A DNA stretch of 64,000 nucleotides from Mesostigma viride (GCA_009746045.1 RPFO01000080.1:5123556-5187555), one strand, 5' to 3'. Shown: positions 1 through 11,400, numbered from the stretch's first letter. Program-made: numbers and translations. Notes: generated by a model from the sequence alone, not told the origin.

Positions 1-3000
1 ACACAAGCTCATAATCCGCCCCCCTCCATGCTCACACGCAAGCACCTTGTGGCCTGCCATTCCCCGCCATGCCGGCACACGCCGTGGTTACGTCGGACAG
101 CGCATCGCCGCGCGCAACGAGATCGCACGTGCCAAGGACGAGTTTGACAAGTTCGACCTTATCAAGGGAGAAATGGCGTGGGCGGGCCAGAAGGTGAGTT
201 CCCAGCGAACTTGGTCTTAAACGGACTTGTCTAGAGGGGATATTTATTCACATAAACCGTGTTGGATACTTATTCAGAACAAGAGTGTTGGATAAATAGA
301 GGGGATGTCTATTCTTAACAACAGGGTTTGATGCCGGATTCCGCGCACTGCTCTTTTGCGTCCGGCAAGTAATGGCATGGATATAGCTGTTTGGTATCTT
401 CCTCTTGGTATTTTTAAAATTTATTTATTTTTGTAGTTTGGGTCTATATTTTACTGTGTGCTATTTTACTGGCTCTATGTGTTACTGGGGGCTTCATAAT
501 TTGCTGGCTCCCCTATCTGCTTCCCTCAGCTCAATGTCCTTGACAGGGTCCTCATGATTGGTTGATTTTAGTTTTCGTCAAACCCCTTCTGCTGTCACCC
601 TCCACCAGACAGACCAGATACCTGTGGGGGCATCTTGCCATGCTGGCTGTTGTTTTATATGCGAGTATGCACTTCCTCATCAACTCACGCTTTGTGCTTG
701 TGCTTTATCAACTCCCACGCAGGCCAAGACCTACGACTGGCTGATTCTTTTTGTTGTTGAATCTTTTTCTCGTCTGTTCTAATTCACCGCGCAGACCAAG
801 ATCTACGAGGGCATCCTGACGGTTGGCTGATTCTTTTTGTTCTTGAATCTTTTCCTCGCCTTCACATTACTCACCACGCAGACCAAGATCTACGAGCGCA
901 CCCGGGCGGTTGGCTGATTCTTTTTGTTGTTGAATCTTCTTCTCGTCTTTGTCGTTCCACCGCGCAGGCCAAGATCTACGAGGGCATCCTCACGATGGTG
1001 GCGCAGAAGGTCAAGATGGAGCAGGACATGATCGGTTTTGAAGACACGGGCGCGCGCTTTGAGCGGCTGTTTGGCTCCTCCAAGGCGCTGCTCGCCGAGG
1101 AGGCGTTCCGCAAGAAGATGGCCAAGTGAGTGGGCGGGGATACGGAGGAATGTCAGATTCAGGTACTGGCAGATCGGAGCGCCCCGCAGAAAGATGGCCA
1201 AGGGAGGGGCTGGACGGATAAACTAGTGAATGTTTGAAGAGTGACTATGACACTGGGCACTCTAGTAGAACGATATAGGCTCGTTTATATGAGGCGTCCC
1301 GCAAGCAGATGGCCAGGTGTGTGGAGCCGTCGTGGCCAGCTTCCTGTGGCGTAGTGCCAGGTCTTTGATCGGTGTGGCACGATCCGTGGGAAGAGAAAAT
1401 AGAATGACAATGTCTGAACAAACATTCCCAGTGTTTAAGTATATTTCCAGCTGGTTTTCGACTACCCAGCACAGCGTGATCAACCGCCATCGTGATCTAC
1501 CCTGCATAAAACGATCCCTATGTGTGATTCTTGCCCCTTCACATTCGTGGGGCCTCCCTCTTCGCTCCCTCCGCTTCACCCACTCGCTTGGCCATCTTCT
1601 CGCGGAACGCCTCCCATAAAACAGGCAGCCTCATAGCCTCACAGCATGTACAACAAGAATTCATGGCCGTTATATATGCTGTCCCCCCTGCACACAAACA
1701 CCCAATTCTAGGGAGTATGCGCTGTGTAGGGGGCTCGCACCTAACGATGGTTGCTATGTAATATTGGTCCCACCACCACCACCAATACCACCACAGACAC
1801 AGGAAGCTCATTATGCTGTGCGAGGGCCTGGCACTTGACTAACGATGGTTGTTAATACGGTTGCTTCCACCACCACCACCACCACCACCACCACCACCAC
1901 CACCACCACCACCACCACCACCACCACCACCACCACCACCACCACCACCACCACCACCACCACCACCACCACCACCACCACCACCACCACCACCACCACC
2001 ACCACCACCACCATCACCACCCCTTCTCGTTCTCGTGGGGAGTACATCACGCTGTGCGAGGGTCTGCAACTTGCCTAGCGATGGTTGTCATATATATTTT
2101 ATGTGTCCACCACCATCACGTGCACGCACAGGGAGTACATCACGCTGTGCGAGGGCCTGCTTGAGTCCATCTCCCAGTTTGAGGCGGACGCGGGCCACCG
2201 CATGTTCTTCCCGGCCATACCGGGCGAGAACGACGATGACAGGTGTGTGTGTGGGGGGGGGTACATCGCAAGGATAAGGGTGGGCCACCCCCGACAGGAA
2301 CGAGGACACCACGGGGGGGGGGTACATTGCAAGGATAAGGGTGAGCCACCCCCGACAGGAACGAGGACACCAGAGGGGGGGGGGTACATTGCAAGGATAA
2401 GGGTGAGCCACCCCCGACAGGAACGAGGACACCAGGGGGGGGGGTTGGGTTAAAGGAGGGGTGGTGCGAGGGAACCGGTTTGCTGGTGGCGAGAACGAGG
2501 ACGACAAGTGGGTTGGTGGGGGTTGACTTGCAGAGGGGGGGAGTGGTGTGAGTGAATGGGCTTGTGGCAAGGATGAGGACGACAGGTGGGCTGGGTGGGG
2601 GCAGAGGGACGTTTTTCGGGGGAGCGAAAGGGATCTTGACGGCTCGTGTGGGCAAGCACAAAATTTGCTTGTGGCGAGAACCCTCCTTTGTCCCCTTACC
2701 CGATTTGTCCGCTTCAGGTATGTGCGTGTGTGTCTCTGGTTTTTGGTTTAAAGAGTGGGTCATACGAGGAAATACGTTAAGCTTGGGAAGTTTTGTGGTT
2801 AGTTTTATTTATTTATTTATTTGGGGGGGGGTACATTAACAATTTGGGCCCTGTTTTGGTGCGTTGCGACCAGATTCCCGACAGCCTTGCACTTGTTTGC
2901 TGACAAGGTGATTGCATTCCAGAAGGGGAAGGCTAAATTTGAACTTGATATCGATACCAATATCAGTAGTTGTTAGGATAGTTCCATGCACCGGCTTCAG

Positions 3001-6000
3001 TGGCATTGCAAGAGATAATGACAAAGACACAAATATTTTTTTACGAAGACACCGGTGAGTTTTTTGCTGGTTTATGTCGTACAGCCCCAAATCACGCGTA
3101 TCATCAATGCTTGCAACCCCATTCCCATGCCTCATGATTTATAGGCACGTGAGCGAATGATGGATTCCTCTCGTCGATCGAGACCTTGTCATCGAGGCGA
3201 CCGCTTTTCGTTACATTTTTGGTGGCCCTCCCCCCGCCCCCACCGGACTGACCCCCCCCCCCCCCCTTCCTCCCCCCGCCCCCACCGGACTGACCCCTCC
3301 ACCACCACCACCGGACTAACCCCCCCCCCCCCCCCCCCCTCTCCTGGTGCTCACGGTATACTCCCAACGCAGCCCCAACACAATAATGTATCCTCAATGG
3401 TTGCAACATTCCCATATCATTGCAACCGTTCTCATACCTCTTGTCACCATGTGTTCGGTGCTCCATGTACCCTACCCCCACGCAGCCCCAACACACGCGT
3501 TCGCTTCCTCACGCCGGACGGCAAGCTGATCGCAAACCTGCAGGTGTTCGCGTGCCGGTCCAAGCAGCTCAGCGATGGTGGGTGGTGCTTGAGTCCGTGT
3601 CTGTCAACTTGATCTGCCCGGGCTAGTGCTAAAAACGACTGTTGGTAAATTGCTAAATTTAATTTGCTAAATTCAATACGCATGATCTATCTGCCGTGCA
3701 CGCACGAGCCAGGCGGCACAGCTCTGCTGTGGGCAGTGCATGACCGTTCTCGCCTCCTCTGCCCTGGGTAGTACTAATTCCAGTTACTTAAGAACTTGTC
3801 TGATTCCTTTTTGGTCTATAAGAGGCCATGCTTATCGGTTTTCTCTGAATATAGTTGAATTAACGCATGCAGGAAAGATAGGGCCGCTATGCCTTGGCCT
3901 GCATGTGGAAGGCTGTCTGCGACATGGGCTGACTAATTCGATCTTTACAAAGGGTTTCATGTTCGCCTGAATTTTCCTTGGATGACCCGATTGTTTATAA
4001 GGGTCGGTGGCGATTAATTAGTGGCTTGAGAAAATTAATTGTAGGTTTTATACGACTTGCTTGCAAAGATTCGTGTTTGGTTGCACCAGCTGAGATTAGC
4101 TGGGAACCTGTAGGGTCGGCTGGTTGCTTGACGAATCTTTGACTGATTTGGGTTCTTTAGTGAGTCCTGATTAGTTATTGTATAGTGGATTCGGACCGGC
4201 CCAAGGGGTTGATCATGGGCGAGTTTTACATTTGTCAATGTTGGGAACCTTGTACAACTACCTGTACGGTTAACGCACTAGCCTGTGTGTGTGTGGCCAC
4301 GTTGTTTGTAGTGGCGTTTTCAGCACTGTTCAGGCCGGCGTGTGACGCATGCCGGTGTTACTTAATTTAGGATGATGTCAGCTTGTGTGTCGGCGGACCA
4401 TGCCTTAAGCAAGCTAGGCAGGCAATGATCGGCAATTGTTTCTTTCCCCTCCCTCCCACCCTGGAGGCTTCTTGCTTCCACGTGCGGATTGAGAAACCTT
4501 AAGGCCACTGTTTACTGCTGCATTTGTGGGAGGGCTCCACTTATTGTATTCAATCTAATGCTGGTCTTCTTGGGAGCTTAGTGATCTTAATTGCCTGTCC
4601 TTGCGTCGTCTCCAGTCATCGGAGCGAGGGTATTCTCTCATATGCCCCCCGCAGACTACGAACTCATTCCCCCCTCTAACAACTGGAAATTTCCCCTCAT
4701 CGCATACGTTGCAGACTACTAGCACACGCACCCCACCGGGCTGTCGCTACAAGCTTGTCTCCGTATATATCATGTGACCTGCTCGTTGAACTAAAAATAG
4801 CCTTTTACTACTCTGATATATGTCGCTACAAGCTTGGCCCAGTGAATCAGAGCATATGCGGTGATCAGGTGACAGTGGAAGTGCTCGTCGGCTTTTCAGC
4901 ATGTTTGGCCATCGCAGCCGCGCGCATCATCGAATGTCGGGTGTGCTGAGCGCGCATCATCGCATGTTGGGTTTATCTCACCCATTCCTCTGCAAATGGA
5001 GGCGGGCGTGTCCATCTATTCGACGCATGTTGTATCTAACGGATTCTTTGGCAAAGGCATCATGCTTTGCACCCTGCAGATGTGCGCACTCGCCTCATGT
5101 CACTGTCTCTGGAGGCCTTCACCAATGTGTCGGAGCAAGAGCTCATGTGGCGCCGCGCGCTCGTGCTGAAGGTGAGCGCGGGCACAAGGTGGGCGTGGGC
5201 AGGATCCCTCGCGTCGCGGTGGGCGGTAGGGTCTTCATCCCTCAGATCAGCCTTGTCCTTCCGCTGCTGCAAGGTAAGTCTTGTCCTTCCTCTGCTGCAA
5301 GGTAAGTCTTGTCCTTCTTCTGCTGCAAGGTAAGTCTTGTCCTTCCGCTGCTGCAAGGTAAGTCTTGTCCTTCCGCTGCTGCAAGGTAAGCCGTGTCCTT
5401 CCGCTGCTGCAAGGTAAGTCTTGTCGTTCCGCTGCTGCAAGGTAAGTCTTGTCCTTCCTCTGCTGCAAGGTAAGTCTTGTCCTTCCGCTGCTGCAAGGTA
5501 AGTCTTGTCCTTCCTCTGCTGCAAGGTAAGCCGCCATCACCATCACCACCACCACCGCCGCCGCCGCCGCCACCACCACCGCCGCCACCACCGCCGCCGC
5601 CACCACCACCACCGCCACCACCACCGCCGCCGCCGCCGCCGCCACCACCACCACCACCACCACCACCACCACCACCACCACCACCACCACCACCACCACC
5701 ACCACCACCACCACCACCACCACCACCACCACCACCACCACCACCACCACCACCACCACCACCACCACCACCGCCACCGCCGCCGCCGCCGCCACCACCA
5801 CTGCCGCCGCCACCACCACAGTCCCTTGCAGCCCAAACGAAGACCGTAGTCCTCACGCCTTCATACACCCCCTTATGTCCTCCCCCCACACCCACCCACC
5901 CACCCACATCCACACACACACACGGTCCCTCCCTCTTGCAGCGCCAAATCAAGGCCATCTTCCTCACCCCCTTTGACTTCCACAAGTTCTTTGCGGCCAA

Positions 6001-9000
6001 GGCCACGCAGACGCCCAGCTCGCCACTTCCCCAGCGCCGCGCGACTTTCTCCGCGTACGGCCACATAGCGGAGATGCTACGCACCGTCGTGCCCGCGGTG
6101 GGTGCCCCCTGTCCTGTTCCTTCCCGCCTATTTATATGGTAGTACTAGTCCTGGATACATCTACGGGCGGGGTTAGTACTAGTCCTGGGTACATCTACGG
6201 GCGGGGTTAGTACTAGTCCTGGATACATCTACGGGCGAGGTTAGTACTCGTCCTGGATACATCTACGGGCGGGGTTAGTACTAGTCCTGGATACATCTAC
6301 GGGCGGGGTCAGTACTAGTCCTGGATACATCTACGGGCGGGGTTAGTACTAGTCCTGGATACATCTACGGGTGGGGTTAGTACTAGTCCTGGATACATCT
6401 ACGGGCGGGGTTAGTACTAGTCCTGGATACATCTACCGGCGGGGTTAGTACTAGTCCTGGATACATCTACGGGCGGGGTTAGTACTAGTTAGTCCTGGAT
6501 ACATCTACGGTCGGGGTTAGTACTAGTCCTGGATACATCTACGGGCGGGGTTAGTACTAGTCCTGGATACATCTACGGGCGGGGTTAGTACTAGTTAGTC
6601 CTGGATACATCTACGGGCGGGGTTAACTGATTTACTAGTACAAGTCGTATCTACTGGCGGGACCTTGTGGGCATACGGCCACTTGCTTTCTGTGCTGGAT
6701 GCCCCTGGCAGGTGGCCCGTTCTCTTCCCTCATGTCCATAAGTGTGCTAGACATCCGTACTAGTAGGACAGTCCCTTCTCTGCCGTACAGCCACAAAGCC
6801 GAGATTAAATTCGTTCATTTACTCATTTATTCATGTGACTGCGTCACGTGGGTACCAATAAAGGAACTTTCAACCCCTATACACAACGAGGAGGGATGGC
6901 ACCCCTAGCTTCTCAGACTGTGTCCAGTATAGGCAAGATGCTGCCCTCACATCCCTTTTCTTATCCTTCATCTCCACGTATGGAATTCGGTCTTCTCCCT
7001 CCACTCCCCCGCCGCCACGGCCACCACCATGAAGACAAGTCCGGCTCTGGTCACTGAATGCGCCCCGCACCCCCTGTCTGTGATCCACCTTCCTCCCCCC
7101 CTCCTCCCCCCCCTCCCCTCTTCACCAACAGGAGGACAAGTCAGAAAGCGGTGATTGCCATCTCTTCCTGTCTCTCATCCTCTTCGCCTGCAATTATGCC
7201 CCACACACACACCCTTCTCCTCCCCCCCCCCGGCCGCCCACCCCCTTAAAAAAAAACCATTAAAATTGACCCCCAGGAAGACAAGTCAAATACCGGTTGA
7301 CTGCCGTCGAATCCCTTGCCTACAATGCGCCTATCAAGTCTACGCCACCACCACCACCACCACCTTAGCTATGGTTCCCCCCCTTTCCACCACCAGTAGG
7401 ATGATTCCAGCTTGGGTGGTCGCCCTCTCGTCCTTTCTCTCATCCTTTTTGTCTACAATTACGCCCCCCCCCCCCCCCTCTTCCCCCCCCCCCCCCCGCC
7501 CCCTCAAATTAACCTCCATTGCCAGGAGGATAAATCCGATTCCTACAAGGCATTCGATGAGGCCTGGAGCAAGCACGCCGCCGTGCACAACTCCCCGCTG
7601 AACTCGCCGTTGACGTCTCCCTCGGTCACTCCCCAAGGCTCCCCCCCGCGCTTACGCAAGGACAGCGGCAAGGCGACCGGGAAGCAAGAGGGGGATAACA
7701 ATGCCAAGCGGGGCAGCGCAGGCAAGGATATGAACCCCGTGTACCCAGCAGCGGCCGGTTCTGGCGGCTCTGGTGGTGGTGGCCTGAGGAAGAAATCCCA
7801 CTCCTTCAGCTCGCCGTCCAACTCACCACCTTCGTCATCGCCCACGTCCGAAGGGTTCGATTTCCGTGTCTTCAAGCCCACCACAAGTATCGCGGCCACC
7901 GCAACGGCGGCTGCGGCGGCGACCGCGGCGGCGGCGGGGACGGGGTTGGTGAAGCCGCCAGCGCTCGCCGCGCTGCACACGAGGGTGAGCGCGACCGTTT
8001 AGGGGAACTAATCAATAGGGAAATCAATCAATAGGGGAATCAATCAATAGGGGAATTAGTCAATAGGGGAATTAATCAATAGGGGAATCAATCAATTGGA
8101 ATCAATCAATAGGGGAATTAATCAAATGCCTCCTGTCCTACTGTCTTGCCATGATACCACCTTGCTCGCCTTGGCCGACCCCCCGGCATTGTGCCGTCTC
8201 GCCTCCTGCCACCCCCACCCCCCGACCACATTTTCACACTCCGTGGGAATTCGCACATCCATTCATACTTGGCACTCTAGATATCCCTGCAGGAGAAGAT
8301 ATTTCTAGCCGAAATCCACGCACAAAAAGTCCTCCCCCCCCCCCCTGCTGCGTTCGATCACCCTGGGCTCATCGCTACTCTTTGCTAGATGCATGTCAGT
8401 ACCGTCATGCACGCCTTAAGTTGGGTTGGCTTAAGATGTGTTCACTCCTTAAGTTGGGTCGCATAGGATTTCGGCATTCTAAGTTCAAAGTAGTTCAGAT
8501 TAGTATATGTAAGTATCTTTAGTTCAAATTAGTACAATTCAGTAGAGCCATTCACGCCTTAAGTTGGGTTGACCCCTCGAAAACCTTGAACCCAACTTAA
8601 GGCGTGAATGACTCTACATTTATATATTTAGTTCATTTAGTTTATATTCAGGTGCTGCCCCCTTCCATGCAGGAAAGTCCCTCCCGCCGCCACCGTAACG
8701 CCTTGGACTTACCAGCGCTCCCTACCATGCGCTTTGAACACCTGTTCCGTGTTCCTGTGCTGCCGCGTGCCCTACAGGAGAAATCCTCCCCGCCGCCCCT
8801 CCCCATGATCAAATCCGACAGCGAGGAAGATAGTGACGACGACAGCAAGGGAACGGGCAAGTCCGGGACCACGAACGGCGCCTACACGCTTGACTCCGCG
8901 CCCTCCTTCAGCCCAGGCCTCTTCGCCCAAGAGTTGGACGCTGCCCCCGAGACCCCTCGCCTGTCGCTCTCCCCAGGCGGCGCGGCCGCGATCCATCAGG

Positions 9001-10853
9001 CAGCCTTCTCGCCCTCCCCCACCGCCGCGGCCGCCCACAGCGCGGCGACCACCGCCGCGCGCGTGGCGGCCGCGCTGGACCTCGCAGGGATCGCGCCGCC
9101 GTCCCTGGCCCCGCCCTTGTCCCCAATGGGCATGCCAAGCCGGCCCACCCCGCCCCCTTCGCCCCCCCCGAGCGCCGAGTCGGCGCGCGAACGCTGGAAG
9201 AAACTCCAAGCGGAGATCGTCGTGCTGCCCTCGGGGAACGGCGGGCTCGCCCCCCAGGCCATCCCTGTTGAGGCCATCCTGGACCCGGCCGCTGCAGGCA
9301 CCGAGTACTCCAAGTTCATCCAGAACGCGGAGGCCAAGGTCACGCGGTCGCGGCGGAGCGTCACGCCCAACCCGCTAGGCAGTGAGCGGCATGCGGGGGG
9401 GGCGGACCGCGGGCGCTCGCACACGCCAGGCCCGGGCAAGGGCCACGCGGGGGAGGTGGGTTTACTATGCAGTATGCTTTCAAGTTGCTGGTAAGGTGCA
9501 GGGTTGGAGCTTGTGTGTTTTTAGTCTTTAGGGCTGTTGGGCAATGTGCTGGGCCCGAGCAAGAGGGCCACGTGGCGGAGGTGCGTGGCTGTCAGCTCCC
9601 GTGCTAGCTTTGATACTGTACTTCTTGCTGCCGTGCTCTCGTGCTCGCCTCTGTGATGACGAGGCATCATAGTAGATGTAGCCTCAGTGTGGGCAATGTG
9701 CGTACAAGGGCCACGCAGGGGAGCTGGGATGCGGCTGACTGGGTCAAGGTTTTGGGATTTGAGGCTTCGGGTTAAGGGTTTAGGGCGATCGGCATGAGTA
9801 AGGGGGATCAAGGAAATGTTAGGGTTAGAGGGCAAGGGTTTGGGTGAGGAGTTCGGCGTCAGGGTTGAGGGGCCAGGGGTCAGCTGCCAGTATCAAAAAC
9901 ACATAGGGGGGAGGGGGCCGAAATGAGGCTGTCATGAAATTTTTCAGGGCAGGGCTAATAATGGTAGTTTGACTATGGGTTTGTTCCGACTGTCAACTTC
10001 CAAGTCTTCTTTTGTTTATTTTGGCACCCCTTGCGTGCTATTCCTATTGACTTAGTCGGCCTACCCTCCCTTCTATAGCAAATTAACTAACGTGTTACTA
10101 GGAGATTGGCCTTTGTTACTGGGAGTGCTACCAAGCGCTTCCCACCCCCGCGTGCTTCTTCTTAAAATTTTCTTGGATAAAATATAATAATAATAGTAAT
10201 GAGAATAACCTGATAGTAACTATAAATAAAAACATCCGCGTGATAACTTCTGGAACGGTTTATTTATTATCATATCAAGGGCTCTGCTAGTAGTTAAAGA
10301 ACCTTTTTATCCTTCTCACATTAGGGCCCATGCAACGTCTCATGCCATACTGACCCACACGCAATTCCTCTTTTCCCTGCCCCGCCCCCCTATACCCTCC
10401 ATCACCCCCCCACGCATACGCACACGCACACCCCACCACCCACCACCACCGCCATTACTGCGCATGCCCCCCTATACCCTCCATCACCCCCCCACGCATA
10501 CGCACACGCACACCCCACCACCCACCACCAAACAACGACCCACAACCAACGACGCCACCCTGCAGGTCGTGCCCCCCATCCGCATCAAGGCAGCAGAGAA
10601 CCCTCAGGGACCCCGCGCGGGCGTGGTCTACTTCCAGCCCGACTTCAAGGCCGCGCCGCGGCGCACCCCCCGTGGGCGCGCCCAGGTGGGCTGGGGGAGC
10701 ACCTCAGGGGAAGCCGGTATCCAGCAGAAGTCGTGGGGCGGCGGTCAGGGCTGGCAGGAAGGCACGCCGCGCGAGGTCGGGCGCGCGGCTGCTGTCATCC
10801 GCAACAGCAGCCGCATTTCCTCGCAGGGGCAGGCGCGCTCGTTCATGCTGTAA
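1..10853 (+). CDS. Nine-exon gene of unknown function, 5' partial
   Basis: Exons: <1-193, 968-1125, 2132-2242, 3486-3577, 5080-5171, 5942-6097, 7526-7984, 8778-9455 and 10566-10853, ending in TAA at 10851. All introns start GT and end AG, and every junction phase agrees, giving about 740 residues of a C-terminal portion. The first exon edge is unknown because the gene enters from the left. The first six exons encode a charged, helix-rich region (for example the run KDEFDKFDLIKGEMAWAGQK, then AKIYEGILTMVAQKVKMEQD). Exon 7 onward is rich in Ser, Pro, Gly and Ala with acidic stretches (DSEEDSDDD), so probably disordered. No signal peptide, membrane helix or known catalytic motif was recognised. 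A scaffold or membrane-remodelling role would be a guess from the helical N-half. Introns are full of exon-edge copies and minisatellites. The exon model is well supported; the function is not. Confidence 0.8.
720..993 (+). repeat. Tandem copies of a 3' splice site and exon start
   Basis: The acceptor and first 10-25 nt of exon 2 (real copy at 968) occur three more times upstream, with junctions at about 723, 795 and 882. The spacing is 72, 87 and 86 bp. Each copy has a T-rich tract, an (A/G)CGCAG acceptor and GxCCAAGAxCTACGA. The last is taken as functional because it alone continues into the open frame. Confidence 0.85.
1182..1612. repeat. Decayed copies of the exon 2 donor edge
   Basis: The end of exon 2 (GCGTTCCGCAAGAAGATGG followed by CCAA and the donor at 1126) is echoed at about 1182-1206 and 1288-1318 in the same orientation. 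It also appears in inverted orientation at about 1583-1612. The copies carry substitutions and stops. The rest of this intron shows no other gene. Confidence 0.7.
1709..2095 (+). repeat. Decayed copies of the exon 3 start, with a trinucleotide array
   Basis: Sequences resembling GAGTACATCACGCTGTGCGA (exon 3, real acceptor at 2131) lie at about 1712, 1803 and 2038. Each is followed by a shared C(C/T)TA(A/G)CGATGGTTG stretch that is not in the exon. The copies surround the (CCA)n array. Confidence 0.7.
1868..2013. repeat. (CCA)n microsatellite
   Basis: About 48 nearly perfect CCA units lie in the second intron. Poly-Pro, poly-Thr or poly-Gly open frames through it are artefacts of the repeat. 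Confidence 0.97.
2250..2610 (+). repeat. Tandem copies of the exon 3 donor edge
   Basis: The exon 3 end (GAGAACGACGATGACAG, donor at 2243) is followed by at least five related pieces with intervening G-runs. They lie near 2295, 2355, 2420, 2492 and 2570 and read like GAACGAGGACACCA or GAGGACGACAGGTGGG. Several retain a GT after the AG. Confidence 0.75.
2611..3485 (+). other. Rest of intron 3, with acceptor copy and C-runs
   Basis: There is no gene here. C-rich runs interspersed with CCACCGGACTGA units lie at 3225-3343. A decayed copy of the exon 4 acceptor (CCCAACGCAGCCCCAACACA) lies at about 3362-3381, roughly 110 bp before the real one at 3485. From 2611 to 3220 nothing recognisable was seen. 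Confidence 0.6.
3578..5079 (+). other. Intron 4, no recognised feature
   Basis: This is a 1.5-kb stretch between exons 4 and 5 with ordinary base composition. A short tandem-like segment lies at 4920-4970 (CGCGCATCATCG repeated). No open frame with credible composition, and no inverted repeat, was noticed. Confidence 0.5.
5253..5532 (+). repeat. 28-bp minisatellite, each unit carrying a 5' splice site
   Basis: Ten 28-bp units differ by one or two bases. Each contains GCTGCTGCAAGGTAAGTC, so a near-consensus donor AAG|GTAAGT recurs ten times. The array begins about 80 bp after the used donor at 5172 (CTGAAG|GTGAGC) and ends at the CCA/CCG array. Confidence 0.95.
5535..5820. repeat. (CCA/CCG)n microsatellite
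   Basis: This is mixed CCG and CCA trinucleotides with a long pure CCA core at about 5641-5772, within intron 5. Open frames of poly-His, poly-Pro, poly-Gly or poly-Val through it are not credible genes. Confidence 0.97.
6141..6630. repeat. 34-bp satellite in intron 6
   Basis: About fourteen copies of a 34-bp unit occur (core TCCTGGATACATCTACGGGC). Most are identical or differ by one base; two have a 4-bp TAGT insertion. It starts about 45 bp after the exon 6 donor. High identity suggests recent expansion or homogenisation. Confidence 0.95.
6808..6895 (-). mobile_element. Truncated 3' end of a non-LTR element (hairpin type C)
   Basis: The hairpin CATGTGACTGCGTCACGTG (6832-6850) lies next to an AT-rich tail (ATTTACTCATTTATTCA) on its left. 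It is followed by about 45 bp (GGTACCAATAAAGGAAC...) that recurs at 45425-45475 in opposite orientation and, diverged, at 48421. The tail side shows a minus-strand insertion. Confidence 0.7.
7021..7525 (+). repeat. Copies of the exon 7 acceptor
   Basis: The exon 7 start (CAG|GAGGATAAATCCGATTC, real junction at 7525/7526) is echoed at about 7029, 7130, 7275 and 7395. The echoes read like CAGGAGGACAAGTCAGAAA, separated by pyrimidine-rich tracts of about 100-145 bp. The copies drift with distance. Confidence 0.8.
8003..8130. repeat. 17-bp tandem repeat after the exon 7 donor
   Basis: About seven copies of AATCAATCAATAGGGGA and variants lie just inside intron 7. Confidence 0.85.
8542..8617. repeat. 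Near-perfect 31-bp-arm hairpin
   Basis: The left arm GTAGAGCCATTCACGCCTTA... pairs with the right arm ending ...TGAATGACTCTAC; there is one mismatch and a loop of about 14 nt. A partial single copy of the arm (CACGCCTTAAGTTGGG) lies at about 8410, 130 bp upstream. It is inside intron 7 and may be a small foldback element. Confidence 0.85.
8660..8777 (+). repeat. Copy of the exon 8 acceptor
   Basis: CATGCAGGAAAGTCCCTCCC (about 8667) duplicates the real exon 8 start CTACAG|GAGAAATCCTCCCC (8778) and the GCCGCC that follows. A weaker match, CTGCAGGAGAAGATATTTC, lies at about 8287. The frame is open across both, so an earlier exon 8 start at about 8673 cannot be excluded. Confidence 0.65.
9456..9740 (+). 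repeat. Copies of the exon 8 donor edge
   Basis: The exon end GGGCAAGGGCCACGCGGGGG and its donor recur at about 9559-9586 (GCAAGAGGGCCACGTGGCGG, then AGGTGCG). They recur again at about 9702-9730 (ACAAGGGCCACGCAGGGGAG). These are progressively diverged echoes spaced about 110-150 bp apart. Confidence 0.8.
10386..10534. repeat. 80-bp tandem duplication before the last exon
   Basis: Two almost identical copies of a C-rich block (CCCCCCTATACCCTCCATCA...) run from about 10386 and 10468 and end just before the polypyrimidine tract of the last acceptor (10565). From 9740 to 10385 the intron is AT-rich with no recognised feature. Confidence 0.9.
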
Positions 10854-10899
10854 CCGGGACGGGTTTATTTTTTTGGCAAAACTTTGTTTTTTCGAACTT

Positions 10900-11400
10900 T
10901 GTTTTTCACGTATCCCGCGGATGGCTTGAAGCAACCTCGAACAGGGCCGCACTCGTTCGTGCGGCACTGGGGAGCAGTCTACCATGCGGTGCTTGGTTGA
11001 AGCCGGTCGACCTCAAATATGTCACGCTCAACCATGCGGTGAGAGGGCAAGGAGCTGCTCTACACGACTTCAGGGGTGGGTCGTCGAGCCCATCCATCAT
11101 CAATGGGTTTACGCGGGGAAAGGCGGACCCTTTCATGCTGTAGCAAAGATTAAGTATCTACCTACTCCGAAGTATGTACTTATGCTGTGCTGTGAGGGCA
11201 TGAAGCAGGGGCAACGTCACGAGGGCTCTGAGGGCTTTCTTCATTCATGCTTAAAGGGGGGTTCTGTACAGACGCTGTGTGGGAGCTGTACTCGAGGCCC
11301 TTCGATCCCGACTGGAGGCCTGCTTTTGTTTTAGGTTCAAGGGAGGAGACGGTTCTCCCCTTCATGCTGAAAGGGCTTGAAGCAGGGGCCATGGTTGATT
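10900..11400 (+). repeat. Echoes of the stop-codon region in the 3' flank
   Basis: The end of gene 1 (TCGTTCATGCTGTAA) is followed by CCTTTCATGCTGTAG at about 11131, TTCATTCATGCTTAA at about 11243 and CCCTTCATGCTGAAAGG at about 11359. GGCTTGAAGC(A) repeats near 10924 and 11375, with a variant near 11199. This looks like a decayed array copied from the last exon; no new gene is supported. Confidence 0.6.

Noticed and set aside
5242-6142. Long open frames of poly-Gly, poly-Pro, poly-Val and poly-His on both strands
   Set aside because: They run through the 28-bp and CCA/CCG arrays; trinucleotide repeats keep all frames open and the real exon lies at 5942-6097.
6141-6630. CRISPR-like direct repeats
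   Set aside because: Units are contiguous with no spacers; it is a satellite in a eukaryotic intron. The same applies to 43439-43612 and 63009-63407.
8772-9439. Antisense frames opposite exon 8
   Set aside because: They are shadows of a GC-rich exon whose sense frame joins flanking exons in phase.
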